Shown here: in pieces, positions 24,627 to 36,302 of the stretch | Layout of the letters: every line of letters starts with the position of its first letter | Numbering within the stretch: the first letter of the stretch is position 1 | Source of the DNA: Rehmannia glutinosa | Lineage: Eukaryota > Streptophyta > Magnoliopsida > Lamiales > Orobanchaceae | Reading direction: 5' to 3' | Length of the DNA stretch: 64,000 bases | NCBI GenBank assembly: GCA_016081115.2 | Contig: JABTTQ020002201.1 | Coordinates: forward strand, 30 to 64,029 | Notes under the pieces: model-generated | Told to the model about the DNA's origin: nothing | The model's database searches: none | The model's input: only the letters and a program-made list of their open reading frames with translations | Position numbers and translations under genes: made by a program

Positions 24627-24640
24627 CAGACTCATACCCA
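24627..24640 (-). other. Decayed primer binding site of the first chromovirus
   Basis: On the minus strand TGGGTATGAGTCTGC lies four to five bases inside the 5' LTR end GGGGCGTGATA. It resembles the tRNA-Met site TGGTATCAGAGC with insertions. The position is more convincing than the sequence. Confidence 0.45.
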
Positions 24641-24644
24641 TAAT

Positions 24645-27600
24645 TATCACGCCCCAAACGCGACTTGTGACGATGATCAATCACTTAAATAGAAATAATT
24701 CAACAATATAAACCAATGATACAAAACTCCAAGTGGAAATAGAGTCTAATCAGTGGAATAAAATACACACAATCGAATTACATCTCAGGTCCGACAATAT
24801 CCGAATACAATCCATCAAAATATCAATTTAAACTTATAGTCCAAACTAAAGCGAGCGAAGAGTTCAACAATAATAAAAAGCAAAGAAAATATCGCTCGAC
24901 ATCAATGATTATAGGAACTAGTGCGACAAACGGACGAGATTGAGTCAGTAGTAGGTTCGCGTCTTCAACGTACTCCTCATCTAAAGGTTAGAAAGCGGGG
25001 AGGAATGAGACATAAATCTCGGTGGATGGGGTGATCGTGTGAGAGTGTGGCGATGTATATAGTTAATGCGAGAAAGCGGTTGTATGAAAAGCGCGTGAGA
25101 TATGATGCATGTTTTCACACATAGTCCCACAAGCGTCGTGATAAATGTATATTAAGTAATATACTTATCTGATTTAAGAAATAGTTCATGGTCACACAAG
25201 TACTATGATTGTGCAAGACAGGTAGGATTAAATCTTGAATGTAACACCAATCTATCTGAGCGAGTAAAGGTTGCGTGCAGTTTGTAAGCGCCAACAATGC
25301 AATACAAGTAGCGGTTGCGTGCGGTTTATAGCGCCAACCAATCGAGGTCCGATTAACCGGAATCGTGTGGATCGGTAATGATTCGCTTACGTTCTTCCTT
25401 GTAACTCCCGTTCAAGATGGTCCAAGACACAGTCACCTTATCGCTCCATAGGCAAAGACAAAATCCACATTGGAGCTTGCAAGGCTCCGGATTCGTCATA
25501 ATCATGATTATACCTCAAGTCTTACAACCCGTTTCCCTTGGACAAACTCCGTCCCACCGGTTGCGGGATTAGGGCGATGGGGCGAGGAAGAGTGGAATAA
25601 CAGCGAGCTGCCGGTTCTATCCCAAGCGTATCTATTCATTTTTGACAGGCTTTCATTTCCCACAAGTTGACTCAGGCGAGGAAAGTAAGTACACGTTCGG
25701 GTAGTCCCAACAGGCGATCGAGTATTATTGATTGGGAAGTATTTTAGGAAAGTTTTGAAAAATCGCGGTGGCAATTATAGGCGTTGGTGGAGTTATTTGG
25801 ATGAAGATAATTATCCCGGAGGATAGGTAATCTTGATATCTTGAAAGATTAGGTGGAACATAAGTCTAGTTATAGATTTGAAATCGCAAGACGAGGGAGT
25901 CGCCTGCGATCATGTATTATTCGGTCAAGGCGATCCGATAAGACAAGGGATTTTTGAGAAAATAAAACATTTTTAATTCATTATTAAAGTCAAAGAGTCC
26001 AGGGCTATTTCTTTAAAAGAAAAATAATTTGAGTTAGGTCCTTGTTAAAAAGAAAATTTACAATTACCTAGTTTTGTAAAAATCACTCCTTTTGGGGATA
26101 AAAGTTAAATAAATAAATGTCCCGACCTTAAAAAATTATGAGGTCAGTTCCAAAATTCTCTAAATTGTTCAGAGATTCAGGTTTTTAAAGTTTGGAGGTC
26201 GAGTTTTTATAAATCTCATTGGCCCCCAAATTTATTAAAATTGTCATTTCGGGCTCTAAGTTTAAAATAATTGGAACTCACAAACCGGAAGGGCTTTTAA
26301 TGTGATTCCAATTGTAAAATGTCACTAAGGTCAGAGGGATATTGGGACAAAAGCAGTTTTTTAAAAGAAGCAAGTATAGGTCCTTAACCTTTGAAAATCT
26401 AATTTTTGTCCCATTTTGAAATAATTGCCTTTAAGTCTTTTAGGGGTCAATTGTTATGAAATTTGAACCTTGGGTCCAAGATATAATTATGTTATAGTTA
26501 AATTAGTATTTCCAGGTGCATGGACTGCATAAGTCCTGGAAATTGTATTTTTGGTCCTCAAGTTTAATATTTTTCAATTTGGTCCTCGATTTTATAAAAT
26601 TACTTTCCAAGCTCTAAACACTTGGATTTTGGAATACACATAAAATATGTTATTTCTAGTCCCTTAAGAGTTAAAATTTCAAATTTTAAAATTAGGGTCT
26701 AGTACAGTTTCGAAAATTGCAAAATAGCCGTTAAACTTCTAAAATTTTACAATCTAGTCCTTGGGCTTTTAAGGGTTGATTTTATTTATCTGAAAACTCT
26801 TAAAAATTTATTAAAATGTCAAAACATAATTTTTGAACCGGAGTTCAGTCCCAAAATTGAAAATTACAGAGGGTCCCTTAAGTTTTATTTTCTTGCAATT
26901 AAGTCCACCAACTCTCCATTTTTGCATTTTAAGTCCAAAAGTTGAAATTTAATCAATTATGCTCGACTTATCCAGGTTATAAATCATTCAAAACATAGAT
27001 TTCAAGAGTCATACACAAACATATCCTTCTCATACAAAATTTTTCATCAAGCATAACTATAAAGTGTACATGTATGCCCTATTTTCCGATAAATCGCATT
27101 TTTGAGCAACACTTGAGAATTTTTCCAACTTGATACAAGAAAATAGCATGCAATACAGAATATATATCTCAAGTGCTCAAAATCAAAATACTACATGCAT
27201 TGTTAAGTAAAACACCTAGAAGTTGAAAGGATTTTTCACGAACTTAAAAGATTGATTTGTTGGTGAAAAAATGGAATAAATCACTCTTGATGAAGAAGTG
27301 ACTTAGGTCAGCCCTAAGTCAAGGAATATCAAAAAATATAGGAGTTAGAAAAATGAGGTTAAAAATTTAAGGAGAAGAAGAAGATGGTGAGAAAATTGGA
27401 AATACTACACTTACTTTTGTGTAGTGAGTAAAGTGTGACTAGTAATGGCTTCAAAATGTAAGATTTTGGTCACTCTTAATAACAACCTTCAAGGTCAGCC
27501 CCTAAAACTCCAAAAATGAAAATGGAGTGTCAAAATTTGGAAAATAGAAAGGAAGAAGAAAATGTACTAAAAATTCCATTTCTTACCTTATAGTCCAACT

Positions 27601-28694
27601 TCTTCACAATTTCTCCTTCAAGATGACCTCAAGTCTTTTAATATATTCAAATGGTCTTCTAAGTATACCTCAAAATCAAAAATCAAACTTAAATTAGAAG
27701 TTGAAAGAGATGAGTTAGGTGATATCAAAAATGGATTGAAAAAGAAATTTTTCTTACACCTTAGTATAGTGATGGTTCGAATTTTTTGAAGGAGTAGGAA
27801 GATGAATTCTTGAAATTTTGGTTAAGTGTTTAAGAAGAAGAAGAAGAAATATGTAGAGAGAGGTAGGAGGATTTTTGAGAGAGGTAAGAAGATTCAAGGC
27901 TTGAAGTGAATTTTGTGAAGAGCAATGAAATGAAATTTTGCCCATTTCTTACCTAAGTGGCGAAATCCACTTTGAGGGGAGGAGACAAAAATTTTTGTCT
28001 TGTTTGGTTAGATGATAAATTACGGTAATAATTGAGGAAATTATGGAGTAAAGTAATACTATGCTACTATGTTAGGGACAATTGGCCAAAGTCATGTTTT
28101 AGGGGAATTTAAATTTGTGTCTTTTTGACCAATTGGGTGGTTGAATTTGTAGGATAATTCTAAGATATAGGTTTGAATTAATGGTGTAGTAATACACAAG
28201 ATGAATACATAAGGTGTATGTGTACAGAGTTGGGAGATATTTCTAACCTAAAAATTCCCATCATGGCCGTCCCCCTTAGGGTATTTGTGGTAATTCCATT
28301 TTTTTTGTCCCAAATTTGATGATAATAGATGAATAATATCAATCTCCAAAATAATTAGTGATTTCCTTGATCACTTATAAGTCTCATGATCACTTTATTC
28401 TAAATCGAATTCTTAATTCTATAAGGTATAAATCTCTAAAATAAATAGTCTCTTAAAATTCTAAGGTGACTAATGAGATACACAAATAATAATAATAATG
28501 ATCGATCAAGTGATCATTAATGCAAAATAAATTAATAAATAATTATGATCACAAGTAATAAATAAAAGAAATTAAATGCAAATTATATTTATCATTAATA
28601 TTTACCGTCAAGCGACGACGGTAAAATAATCAAATTAATACAAGAACCATACGTGAAACAAGTACATGTTCGAATAAAAATTGAGGGCTTCACA
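24645..28694 (-). repeat. 5' LTR of the first chromovirus
   Basis: 4050 bases, collinear with 14866-18845. In element orientation it begins TGTGAAGCCC at 28694 and ends GGGGCGTGATA at 24645, the latter close to the common plant chromovirus LTR end GGGGCGTGACA. It contains a run of AAG repeats near 27835-27850. Confidence 0.85.
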
Positions 28695-30310
28695 TTGGCA
28701 ATATGTTTCGCTTAGGAAGGGAAAAACGTAAAGACAGAATCAAATCTTAAGGGTTTTTGTAATTTTCAAAAGCTGTCTGGATTTTTTTGTAGCTAGCCCA
28801 AAACTCAAGGGGTTTTTGTAATCATCCATGAGGCAAAAAATGTAACAACTAAAGATAAATAATTCTTACCGATAATAAATATTGGTTGATGGTTTTTTTT
28901 TTTGGAGACGGAAACCTCTATTTTTTTATTTGACAACACAACTTTTTGATTTGGGTCATGCTCGTCTAGTTATAGAACCTTGGCCTATAGGGGCTACATC
29001 CGAATCCCATAAGTTCTACGTTAATAAGAACTAAAAATCGCGTTGTGGTTTTTATTTGTTTGATTTTTAATTTATATCTCATATAATAAAATATATATTA
29101 AATAATTATTTTAAAAATACATATTTACTTGAGGCATCATATATGTACATATATCTATGATATAGAATACGGGATGAGATATTAAATTATAATAAAAATA
29201 TTATATCAGAAATGCAAAATCCTCCCATCATATATGAACAAATAGAATATTATGAATTTATGAAGTGCTCTAAAATAGGATAATGTCACAATCAGTATGA
29301 CAAGTATTAAAATGGACTTTCTCCTTGTAATAGAAATTTCTAATTAAAATATGACATTAATGAAAATTATTATCTCTTAATTTAAAAATAAATAACATTA
29401 ACATATGTAGATTCAATTTATTTTTAATTCTTTTATGAATTATAGTGAACAAATAAAAATGGGAAATAGGACAAAGGTGTAAAAAACATCTGAGATGTTT
29501 CATATTAATTACAAGGGCTATGGACATAATTACCCAACATTTCAAAAAAGACACATTTGCGGTCCCACCAAATTTTCGGACATTTTACGCTCTCCCGTAT
29601 TTTTTGATTTTTTTTCATGTTATTATTTCAAGGTCGTTTCGAACATGATTCAAATAATAAAATTTCAATGAAATACAATTTCTCCCCCATCAAATAATCA
29701 ATTTTATACTTCAAATCTTATAAACAATAAAAAATATATACACCTAAACAAAACATATTAAAAAAAATACGTTGAAAATAATATAGAAACAACATATGAA
29801 CAGAAAAACACAAATCAATTTTTGATTCAATGCATTGAAAAAGTCGAAAACACATGGATACAACCATAAACAACAGAACAATATTAAAAACTATATAAAA
29901 ACAACCAATAAACAACAAAAATAATATAAAAAAACACCCCATGAAAAAAGAGCTTAAATATAGGTAAAAACTTCATTTAAATATCGAAAACTACATAAAA
30001 ACAAAAGAAACATCGTAACAACATTAAAAGCAAGATAGGAACAACCAAAATCAATGTAGAAACAATAAAGAGCACTACACAAGAACAAAAAGAACTTAAA
30101 AATAGGTAAAATCAGAGTGAAACATAAAAACTAACATGTAAACAACAAAGAAACAACAAAACAACATTAAATACAATACATACATTAGGGTAGGATCTCG
30201 TAAATCGCCTCTAATTACTATAAGTGTAGATTAATCCTATCCATCACTCCATTTGATCAATTATCCATAATCCTATTAAAATTACATAATTAATCAATTA
30301 ATTAAAACTC
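28695..30310. other. Intergenic, including a strongly A-rich block
   Basis: No gene seen. 28695-29050 looks like an old dispersed repeat. From about 29700 to 30200 the plus strand is very rich in A and poor in G and T. It contains a repeat at about 140-base spacing: 'agagcttaaatataggtaaa' near 29950 and 'agaacttaaaaataggtaaa' near 30090. The open frames on the minus strand here are products of this T bias. Confidence 0.5.
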
Positions 30311-30372
30311 AAAAAGGGTAAAATAGTAACTCGGCAAATTAAGAACCTTCTTCCCATAACAACGCCCTACAA
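30311..30372 (+). repeat. Left terminal inverted repeat of the TIR element
   Basis: Pairs with 32887-32949. Outer 21 and inner 26 bases match nearly perfectly, and about 14 central bases differ. Confidence 0.75.
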
Positions 30373-30493
30373 TCATGGAAATATTGATGAATATCACGTT
30401 TCCATGATCAAAAACAATATCATCATCATGAATATCATGTTTCCATAATTGAAAAAGTAACAACTTAGTTTTGGTCCTTTGGAAAAAACAATG

Positions 30494-30780
30494 CACAATT
30501 AATTTTTCTTTGATGCATATATAGTGTATACTTGATGCACAATTAGTTTATTTCGATGCATATATAGTGTATAATTGATTCATAATTAATTTATTTTGAT
30601 GCATATGTAGTGTATACGTGGCGTATAACTTTATAACGATGCATATTTAGTGTTTATGTTCATCCAAATGCTTACTACACATTTAATTCTTATCTGAAAA
30701 TGACCTTTGTTATTTTGATTCATACATTGAAAATGTGATGCATACCTAATGTATAATTGATGCATAATTACTAATCAAAT
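30494..30780. repeat. Tandem repeat of about 43 bases inside the TIR element
   Basis: The core 'gatgcatatatagtgtata' starts at about 30512, 30555, 30598 and 30638, giving periods of 43, 43 and 40 bases. More diverged copies follow at about 30739. Linking sequence contains 'ttgatgcacaattagttta'. Each unit carries palindromic TGCATATA/TATAGTG elements. It lies near the end opposite the putative leader. Confidence 0.7.
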
Positions 30781-31534
30781 GATACATACTTCTCTTGATT
30801 TGTAACTTGTGCACATTACAATAATATTAAAAATATGGATTGGTAAAATTTAGGCATAATGATATTGATATGGTGGTGCATAAATAAAAATAAACAGTGC
30901 ATATTTAGTTGGTATTTGCGAACATGTACTAATTAGACATCCATGACAAAAAACATCTGTGATTTGATGCTTAGGTACATATATGGTGCATAATTATTAC
31001 AAAATTGGTGCAAAACAAAATTGATGAACATTATATCTATCTATTGTCACATTGTTAAAGATATTTTGTGCAGATTTACTTGATGAAAATAGCGTATTTG
31101 CATCAAGATAATAATAACTATGAACCAAAAGATTATTAAATGTGCATTATTATTAAACTGGCAAAATTCATAAATTTATTATTTGTGTACATAAAAATCG
31201 TTAACCATGCATAAGTATATTGAACAAAAAAAATCATTCCATCATAAAGCTGACAAAAAAATGAACACATATCCAATTAACAAAACAAAAAAACACAATA
31301 CTGCAGAAGTGAAAATTCACATACTCACATTCAAATAGTACCATTAACACTGTTAAAATTACATCATCATTAAAAAAACATACTACACTAAAAAGCGACA
31401 TAGAACATACCCATAAAAAATTCAAGCACAAAAAAACATCCCATCAAAATCAAAAAAACTTTGTCCCTATGAATTCTTCTTATTATTGAAGATTTTCTTG
31501 GCGAATCTAACACCCTTCCATTCTCTTGGTTCAA

Positions 31535-31648
31535 ATCATCCATTTGATTTGTCTACCTTAGCTCTCTTTTTAACATTCCATCCCCCCTTCATCCGCCGCC
31601 AAATGAGTTGGTCTTTTAAGTTTCCTCTCGCCATATAAACTTCTCAAC
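31535..31648 (-). CDS. Candidate basic exon in the TIR element, function unknown
   Basis: On the minus strand a pyrimidine run leads to TAG|GTTGAG at 31648, followed by about 38 codons rich in K and R with 'ERKLKRPTHLAADEGG' and 'VKKRAKVDKSNG', ending in TGA. GC content and codon structure differ from the surrounding A-rich sequence. I do not recognise the family. It could be the C-terminal end of a lost transposase or a captured host exon. Confidence 0.3.
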
Positions 31649-32886
31649 CTACCATTAACAACAAGGAAAAAAAAAAAAGCAAACCTCAAAACCGAGAAAT
31701 ATAAAATATGTCCATGTTGAAAATATATTAAAAACACAAATCGATAAACTAAATATACACTATATGAACCTTAACTCGCACCAAAAAAGACTATTTATAC
31801 ACCATGTGTGTTTATGCACTTTGTGAACTAATGCCGAGAATCAAAACTAAATCATGCAACATAATACATCTTCATATGCACAACAATATCACTAAATATG
31901 CACCATTGAACATCCAGCCAATGCATGCATCAAAATTAACTTCCACCTACACTTCAGATTGACTTATTTATTTTTTTGCACCAAATGGTCATTAACAATG
32001 CCCAATATAACTCATAACTATACATCAAATACTCAACTAAAAAATAACATAACATATTATTCATTCTTTATAATATAATGGAAAAAAATAACACCACACC
32101 CATATACTCTAGAAAATTGTGTATCAAACTACAACTAAACATGCATCGTTAAGGTATAAATGTACACCAAAAATCAAAAACGAAAACAAGAAAAATAGAG
32201 TACCCTAGTACATTTCTAAAACACATTTCAGAACACAAAACACACAACCATCCTGTAAAAACCCCTGCCTGTACAAACATCAGTACGCATATCCTCCCCC
32301 AAAATTATTTTTGCACCAAATAACGTATAAAATTACATCGTTTACGTTAAAATTTATACCAAAATACCAATCAAAAAATAATAAGTAGAATACCCTAAAA
32401 ACCATTCCCAGAAACACATTTCAAAAACAAAAAAAACATTGCGCATAAAACAGACTGCGAAAAAGAGTAAAAACCCTAGTATGTCTAAAACCAAACAATA
32501 CAATCAAATGCCTAGTCTTCAACAATAGACTCCAAAATACAAAATAAAAAAATTAAGCATTACATCTATAAATAACACACCACCAAAAACTAGAAAAAAT
32601 GAAAACCTCAACATAATTTTTTGAAAACAAAGCAAAAAACAGAGTCAAAACAAAACAAAAAAAAAAAAACATGTCAAAAAACACTTACCTCAACCAAAAC
32701 ACCTTGAAGAACAAACCAATTTGCAAATCGAACTGAAACCTTTAGTCGATTAAGTGAAAAAATGGATGAAAAAATGGGAGAGAGAAATCGCCATTCGAGA
32801 GAAAAAAGAGGGAGAAAAGAATTGAAATGTTTCAAATGAAAGAGAGAATTGAAAGCGGGAATGAAATCAGAAATCATATCCCTTCA

Positions 32887-32949
32887 TTGTAGGGCGTTGT
32901 TATGGGAAGACAGTTACAGAATTTTTTTAGTTACTATTTTACCCTTTTT
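32887..32949 (-). repeat. Right terminal inverted repeat of the TIR element
   Basis: Inverted partner of 30311-30372. It is followed at 32950 by 'gtaggtcttg', which does not repeat the ten bases before 30311. Confidence 0.75.
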
Positions 32950-33269
32950 GTAGGTCTTGTAGATGTTACACAAAGTGTAAGACGCTTAATATAACAACCA
33001 CCATCCAAGTGACTTATTTTTTGGGAGGACACACTTGATATTATCCAAGCACTAAGTATATATACACCTGGTGTAGCATGGATAACGCCAAAGCAAACCA
33101 AATTAATGACTTGACAACGCCAACATTTCTAGTTCTAAATTGCCAACTGCCCATATATCATTGAATTGGAAATTGGAATTCACTGCTTTTGTAGATGCTA
33201 CATTTGGAGCATTACACTTGTTGTAACGTCTATCATTTACATGTCATGCTTTGTGTAGAATACAAATTG
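32950..33269. other. Spacer with part of an inverted repeat
   Basis: No gene seen. It contains 'tgtagatgttaca' near 32958 and, at 33188-33242, one arm of the imperfect inverted repeat whose other arm is at 34157-34215. Confidence 0.45.
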
Positions 33270-33473
33270 CTAAAATTATAGAATCCGTAAATATGGGGAG
33301 AGAAAATAATGACTTGTATTCTTATGATGCAAAACCGAAAGTTCATTATAAAATAGAGAAAAGAAGACTTATATAGACGACTAAAAACTTAAACCTAAAA
33401 GGACTAGAAATCTAACCATAAAAGGAATGAGACTAAATAAGGAGTCCTAATATTATAATACAATATTTTAACA
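33270..33473 (-). repeat. Copia-type LTR fragment with adjacent polypurine tract
   Basis: On the minus strand GAGGGGTAG precedes TGTTAAAATATTG at 33473, then TATATAAG (33368-33375), 'tctctattttataatgaac' and 'catcataagaatacaagtc', which is the usual layout of a short Copia LTR: start, TATA box, polyadenylation region. The internal side at 33474-33660 has no clear pol sequence and no second LTR was found. Confidence 0.5.
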
Positions 33474-33919
33474 CTACCCCTCAAACTCGGGATGCAACCG
33501 CAAGAAGCATTGAAATTTTGTCGGACAAGGAACAAAAATGTGAAGTGAAATGTGCATCGATAAACATATCATCAATGACCTTTGAAAAAGAAACAAAGGG
33601 CAACATGATGACATCATAGCACGCATCTTTAAGCTTTTCCATCACCTCTTGATCAATACATCTTCGCACATACTAGTAATGAGTCTTCAATATATAAAAC
33701 CTTAGTCGGACCACCAAATTTTGGAAATAGAGTGTCGCCTTCTTAATACCATGATGTAAACAACAAAATAAAGGTAACAAAACAAAATCTAGTTTTAGCC
33801 ATCTCTTCGACCACAATTCATGGTTAGCCATCAACCCAAAATCTATGCTCGCAAATAATAACCAAACGTGAAAAAAGAAAAGATGATCCAAAATCAACCA
33901 CAAGACGATCAACCAAATG

Positions 33920-34140
33920 TTGCTCCACAAACCATATCATATTCACCTAACTAAACCAACCACAAGATGATCAACCAAAATTTGTTACTCAAACTATATC
34001 AAATTCGATCACCCAACTAAACCAACAAAATTTGAACCAAAAAACTAGCGGAAACGAACCAAATCTGAACAAAAAACTAGTGAAACGAACCAAATTTGAA
34101 CCAAAAAGCTGTAAACAATTAACCAAATATGAGCCAAAAA
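33920..34140. repeat. Short AC-rich imperfect tandem repeats
   Basis: Variants of 'gaaacgaaccaaatttgaa' and 'aactaaaccaaccacaagat' recur with spacing of about 30 to 60 bases. No open frame is associated. Confidence 0.5.
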
Positions 34141-34215
34141 TGAATTAGGACACACGAATGTACAAATGGTAGATATTACACCAAGTGTATTGTTCCAGAT
34201 GTAGTATTTACAAAT

Positions 34216-34837
34216 CCCGAATTCACTTTGTATTAGACCAATCATCTTTCATGTATAGGTCTCTATGCACAAGCCAAATAAACATTCTTGACTATACATA
34301 TAACAACAAATTGAAATTACGTTTACTGGTCCCCGTTTAAATCCTTTTAATTATTAATCTTATTTGGGATGTTAATGAATTAAACGTTATTTTGAATCTA
34401 ATAGTTTTTTCAATAAAAATAAATATATTCGCACCTAAAATGTTGATATGACATTATTAATTTTAAATACAACTTTTTTGACTTTTGATAAATCTTTATG
34501 TAAAACTCGGTTCAACTAGGTCATCTAAATTTATTTTATAAATTTTGCATGGATAATTAGCCGCTGACCTCATCCTCAGTGAAAGTTTGAATCAACTCGA
34601 GCAGAATACGGACGCATTTATTACTATTAAATGAAATTTAAGACATAATCCACATATACACACCTAGATACCTTGATTTTGATATATGTGATGTGTTTCA
34701 TTTTAATTTTCTTTATTTGAAAAAATAACATAACTATGTCATAATAAAACTGATGTTAAAATCACAAGGTAGTTGCATTGTGCCAAATTGGGTAGCATCT
34801 CAAATTATTCCATATATATGTAAATTTTGTAACTCAA
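34216..34837. other. Intergenic, nothing recognised
   Basis: About 620 bases of AT-rich sequence without open frames or repeats that I can define. It precedes the CACTA complex. Confidence 0.5.
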
Positions 34838-34910
34838 CACTACAAGAAACTTTTAGTTTACCAACAAAAATAATTTTGTCATTAAATTTTCTGAACTATA
34901 CGAGACCATT

Positions 34911-35400
34911 CACTACAAGAAAACAATCAAATTCCAACGAATAATTCCAAAAAAAAGCATTTGGAATTTTAGAAATTCCAACGAAAATTCCAACACCACA
35001 ATAAATCATTGGAAAATTCCAACAGTAATTCCAACGGTATACAAAACCATTCGAATAAACTATTGGAATGTTCGTTGGAATTAAAATTCCAACGAAAATT
35101 CCAACACCAAAATAAACGATTGGAAAATTCCAATAGTAATTCCAATGGTAAATAAAATAGTTGGAATAAATCATTGGAAATACTATTGGATTTTTTACAA
35201 TTTTAATGGAGATTCCAATGCTGCAGCATACCAATGAAAAAATTCCAACATAAATTCCAACAGTAGACAAGACTATTGGAATAACAGTTGGAATTTTTGT
35301 TGGAATATTAAATTCCAACAGCAATTCCAATATCACAGTAAATCATTAAAAAATTTGCAACACTAATTCAAGTGATAAACAAAACGTTGGAATAAATAGA
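34911..35400. repeat. Left subterminal repeat array of CACTA A
   Basis: More than a dozen copies of (A)ATTCCAA(C/T) in both orientations, for example 'aaaattccaacaccaca'. In the En/Spm system such arrays bind the TnpA protein and bring the ends together. The same motif fills 42255-42740 and element B. Confidence 0.8.
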
Positions 35401-35580
35401 ACTGTGCACATTTCGGTTAACCGGCCAAACCGAACCAAAATCAAAAAATTGGTTCGAACCGAAACGGAGCCGAAAATTTTGGTTCGGTTTTCACTTTTTA
35501 TAATTTCGGTTATTCGGTTCGGTTCCTCTCTAAAATTTCGGTTAATCGAACCAAATAACTGAAATATATGTATATATATT
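35400..35580. repeat. TTCGGTT-rich block
   Basis: Repeated TTCGGTT/AACCGAA units in both orientations begin after 'gaactgtgcacatttcgg'. The wording resembles ends of plant hAT-like MITEs, but I cannot define two ends. It lies between the subterminal array and the leader of the transposase gene. Confidence 0.4.
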
Positions 35581-35689
35581 TGTTTTTTTACTAAAATTAG
35601 GTTCAATAGCAACTACTGCAATAGCAAGTTAGAAAACAACAACTTTAGGTTCAATAGCAACTTTAGTTAAAAGCCTTTAGTGCAAACAC

Positions 35690-35956
35690 AAATTGACAGA
35701 CAAAAAAACAGTCGAAAGTCTCTCTCTCTCCCAAAAAAAGTGATTTTTCAAACAACTGCTTCTATTTTGCAAACAAAAACATAAAGTTTTCTCCCAAAGT
35801 TTATTCAACATTCATTTTTCCAACATTCATTTTCTCAACATTAGTTAGAAAGCTAAATTCAGAAAATTCCCAAAATTCTCCATCGCCGCCCGTCACTCCG
35901 CCCGTATCAGCTCGAGATTTCCGTCGCCCTCGATCACACCATCATATTCTCGGTTG
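35690..35956 (+). other. Probable leader exon of the CACTA transposase-like gene
   Basis: A CT- and CA-rich stretch with 'ccatcgccgcccgtcactcc' is followed by a splice donor GG|GTAAGT-like at 35957. It is GC-richer than its surroundings and sits where CACTA genes have their noncoding first exon. Inferred from composition and splice signal only. Confidence 0.4.
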
Positions 35957-36302
35957 GTAAGTTTTGGGGACTCTAGGGTTTTTTATTCATTGTGTGCTGG
36001 AGAAGATAGTGATTCGTATTATCCTAATTAGGTCAGAATTAATATATTGCTTGGATTATAGGAGTTGTGAATTTCATGTTTTGTGATTGTGAAATGTTTT
36101 TCTAGATTTGCAATATTTAACTAGTATTAAAATTTGTACTAAATGAGTGTCATTTGCCATTTAACGATGATTCCAATTTTTTGCGAAGTTATTGAGCTTC
36201 TACACGAACTGTGAAAATTGTCATTTTCCTTGTTTTTGTTAAAATTGATGTGTATTAGTACTTCTTATTCTTTAGTTTTGTCACTTCTCCAATTTCTGCA
36301 TA

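Larger units (their letters stand above)
14866..28694 (-). mobile_element. Ty3/gypsy chromovirus, Tekay-like, about 13.8 kb, decayed
   Basis: A complete element on the minus strand: 5' LTR 24645-28694, decayed primer site, gag, protease, RT, RNase H, integrase with chromodomain-like tail, polypurine tract 18846-18862, and 3' LTR 14866-18845. The order protease-RT-RNase H-integrase defines Ty3/gypsy. The integrase tail, which ends immediately before the polypurine tract, is typical of the Tekay/Del clade, whose LTRs are also very long. Possible target duplication TTGGT (14861-14865) / TTGGC (28695-28699), four of five bases. No frame is open through any domain. Confidence 0.85.
30311..32949 (-). 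mobile_element. TIR-bounded DNA element, possibly MULE-like, non-autonomous
   Basis: The two ends are inverted repeats of about 60 bases: 30311-30372 and the complement of 32887-32949. Both share 'aaaaagggtaaaatagtaac' at the outside and 'cttcccataacaacgcccta' on the inside, with a variable middle. The minus strand looks transcribed: a leader at 32880-32689 ends in AG|GTAAGT (donor at 32688), followed by about 1 kb that is T-rich on the minus strand like an intron, then a candidate basic exon near 31535-31648. A MULE assignment rests on TIR length only. I found no convincing 8-10 base target duplication and no transposase. Confidence 0.65.
33188..34215. repeat. Imperfect inverted repeat pair, possible small DNA transposon
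   Basis: 33188-33242 ('ttgtagatgctacatttgga' ... 'ttacacttgttgtaa') pairs with the complement of 34157-34215 ('taaatactacatctggaa' ... 'tacacttggtgtaa') over about 55 bases with about ten mismatches. The interior holds a Copia LTR-like fragment and short AC-rich repeats. Ends and target duplication are not defined. Confidence 0.4.

Noticed and set aside
29718..29942. Hydrophobic minus-strand frame resembling a small membrane protein
   Set aside because: It comes from a T-rich strand bias in A-rich intergenic sequence. No conserved motif or gene structure.
34896..35336. 146-codon minus-strand frame of repeated G/I/W/Y residues, resembling a membrane repeat protein
   Set aside because: It is a translation of the ATTCCAAC subterminal repeats of CACTA A and has no independent support.
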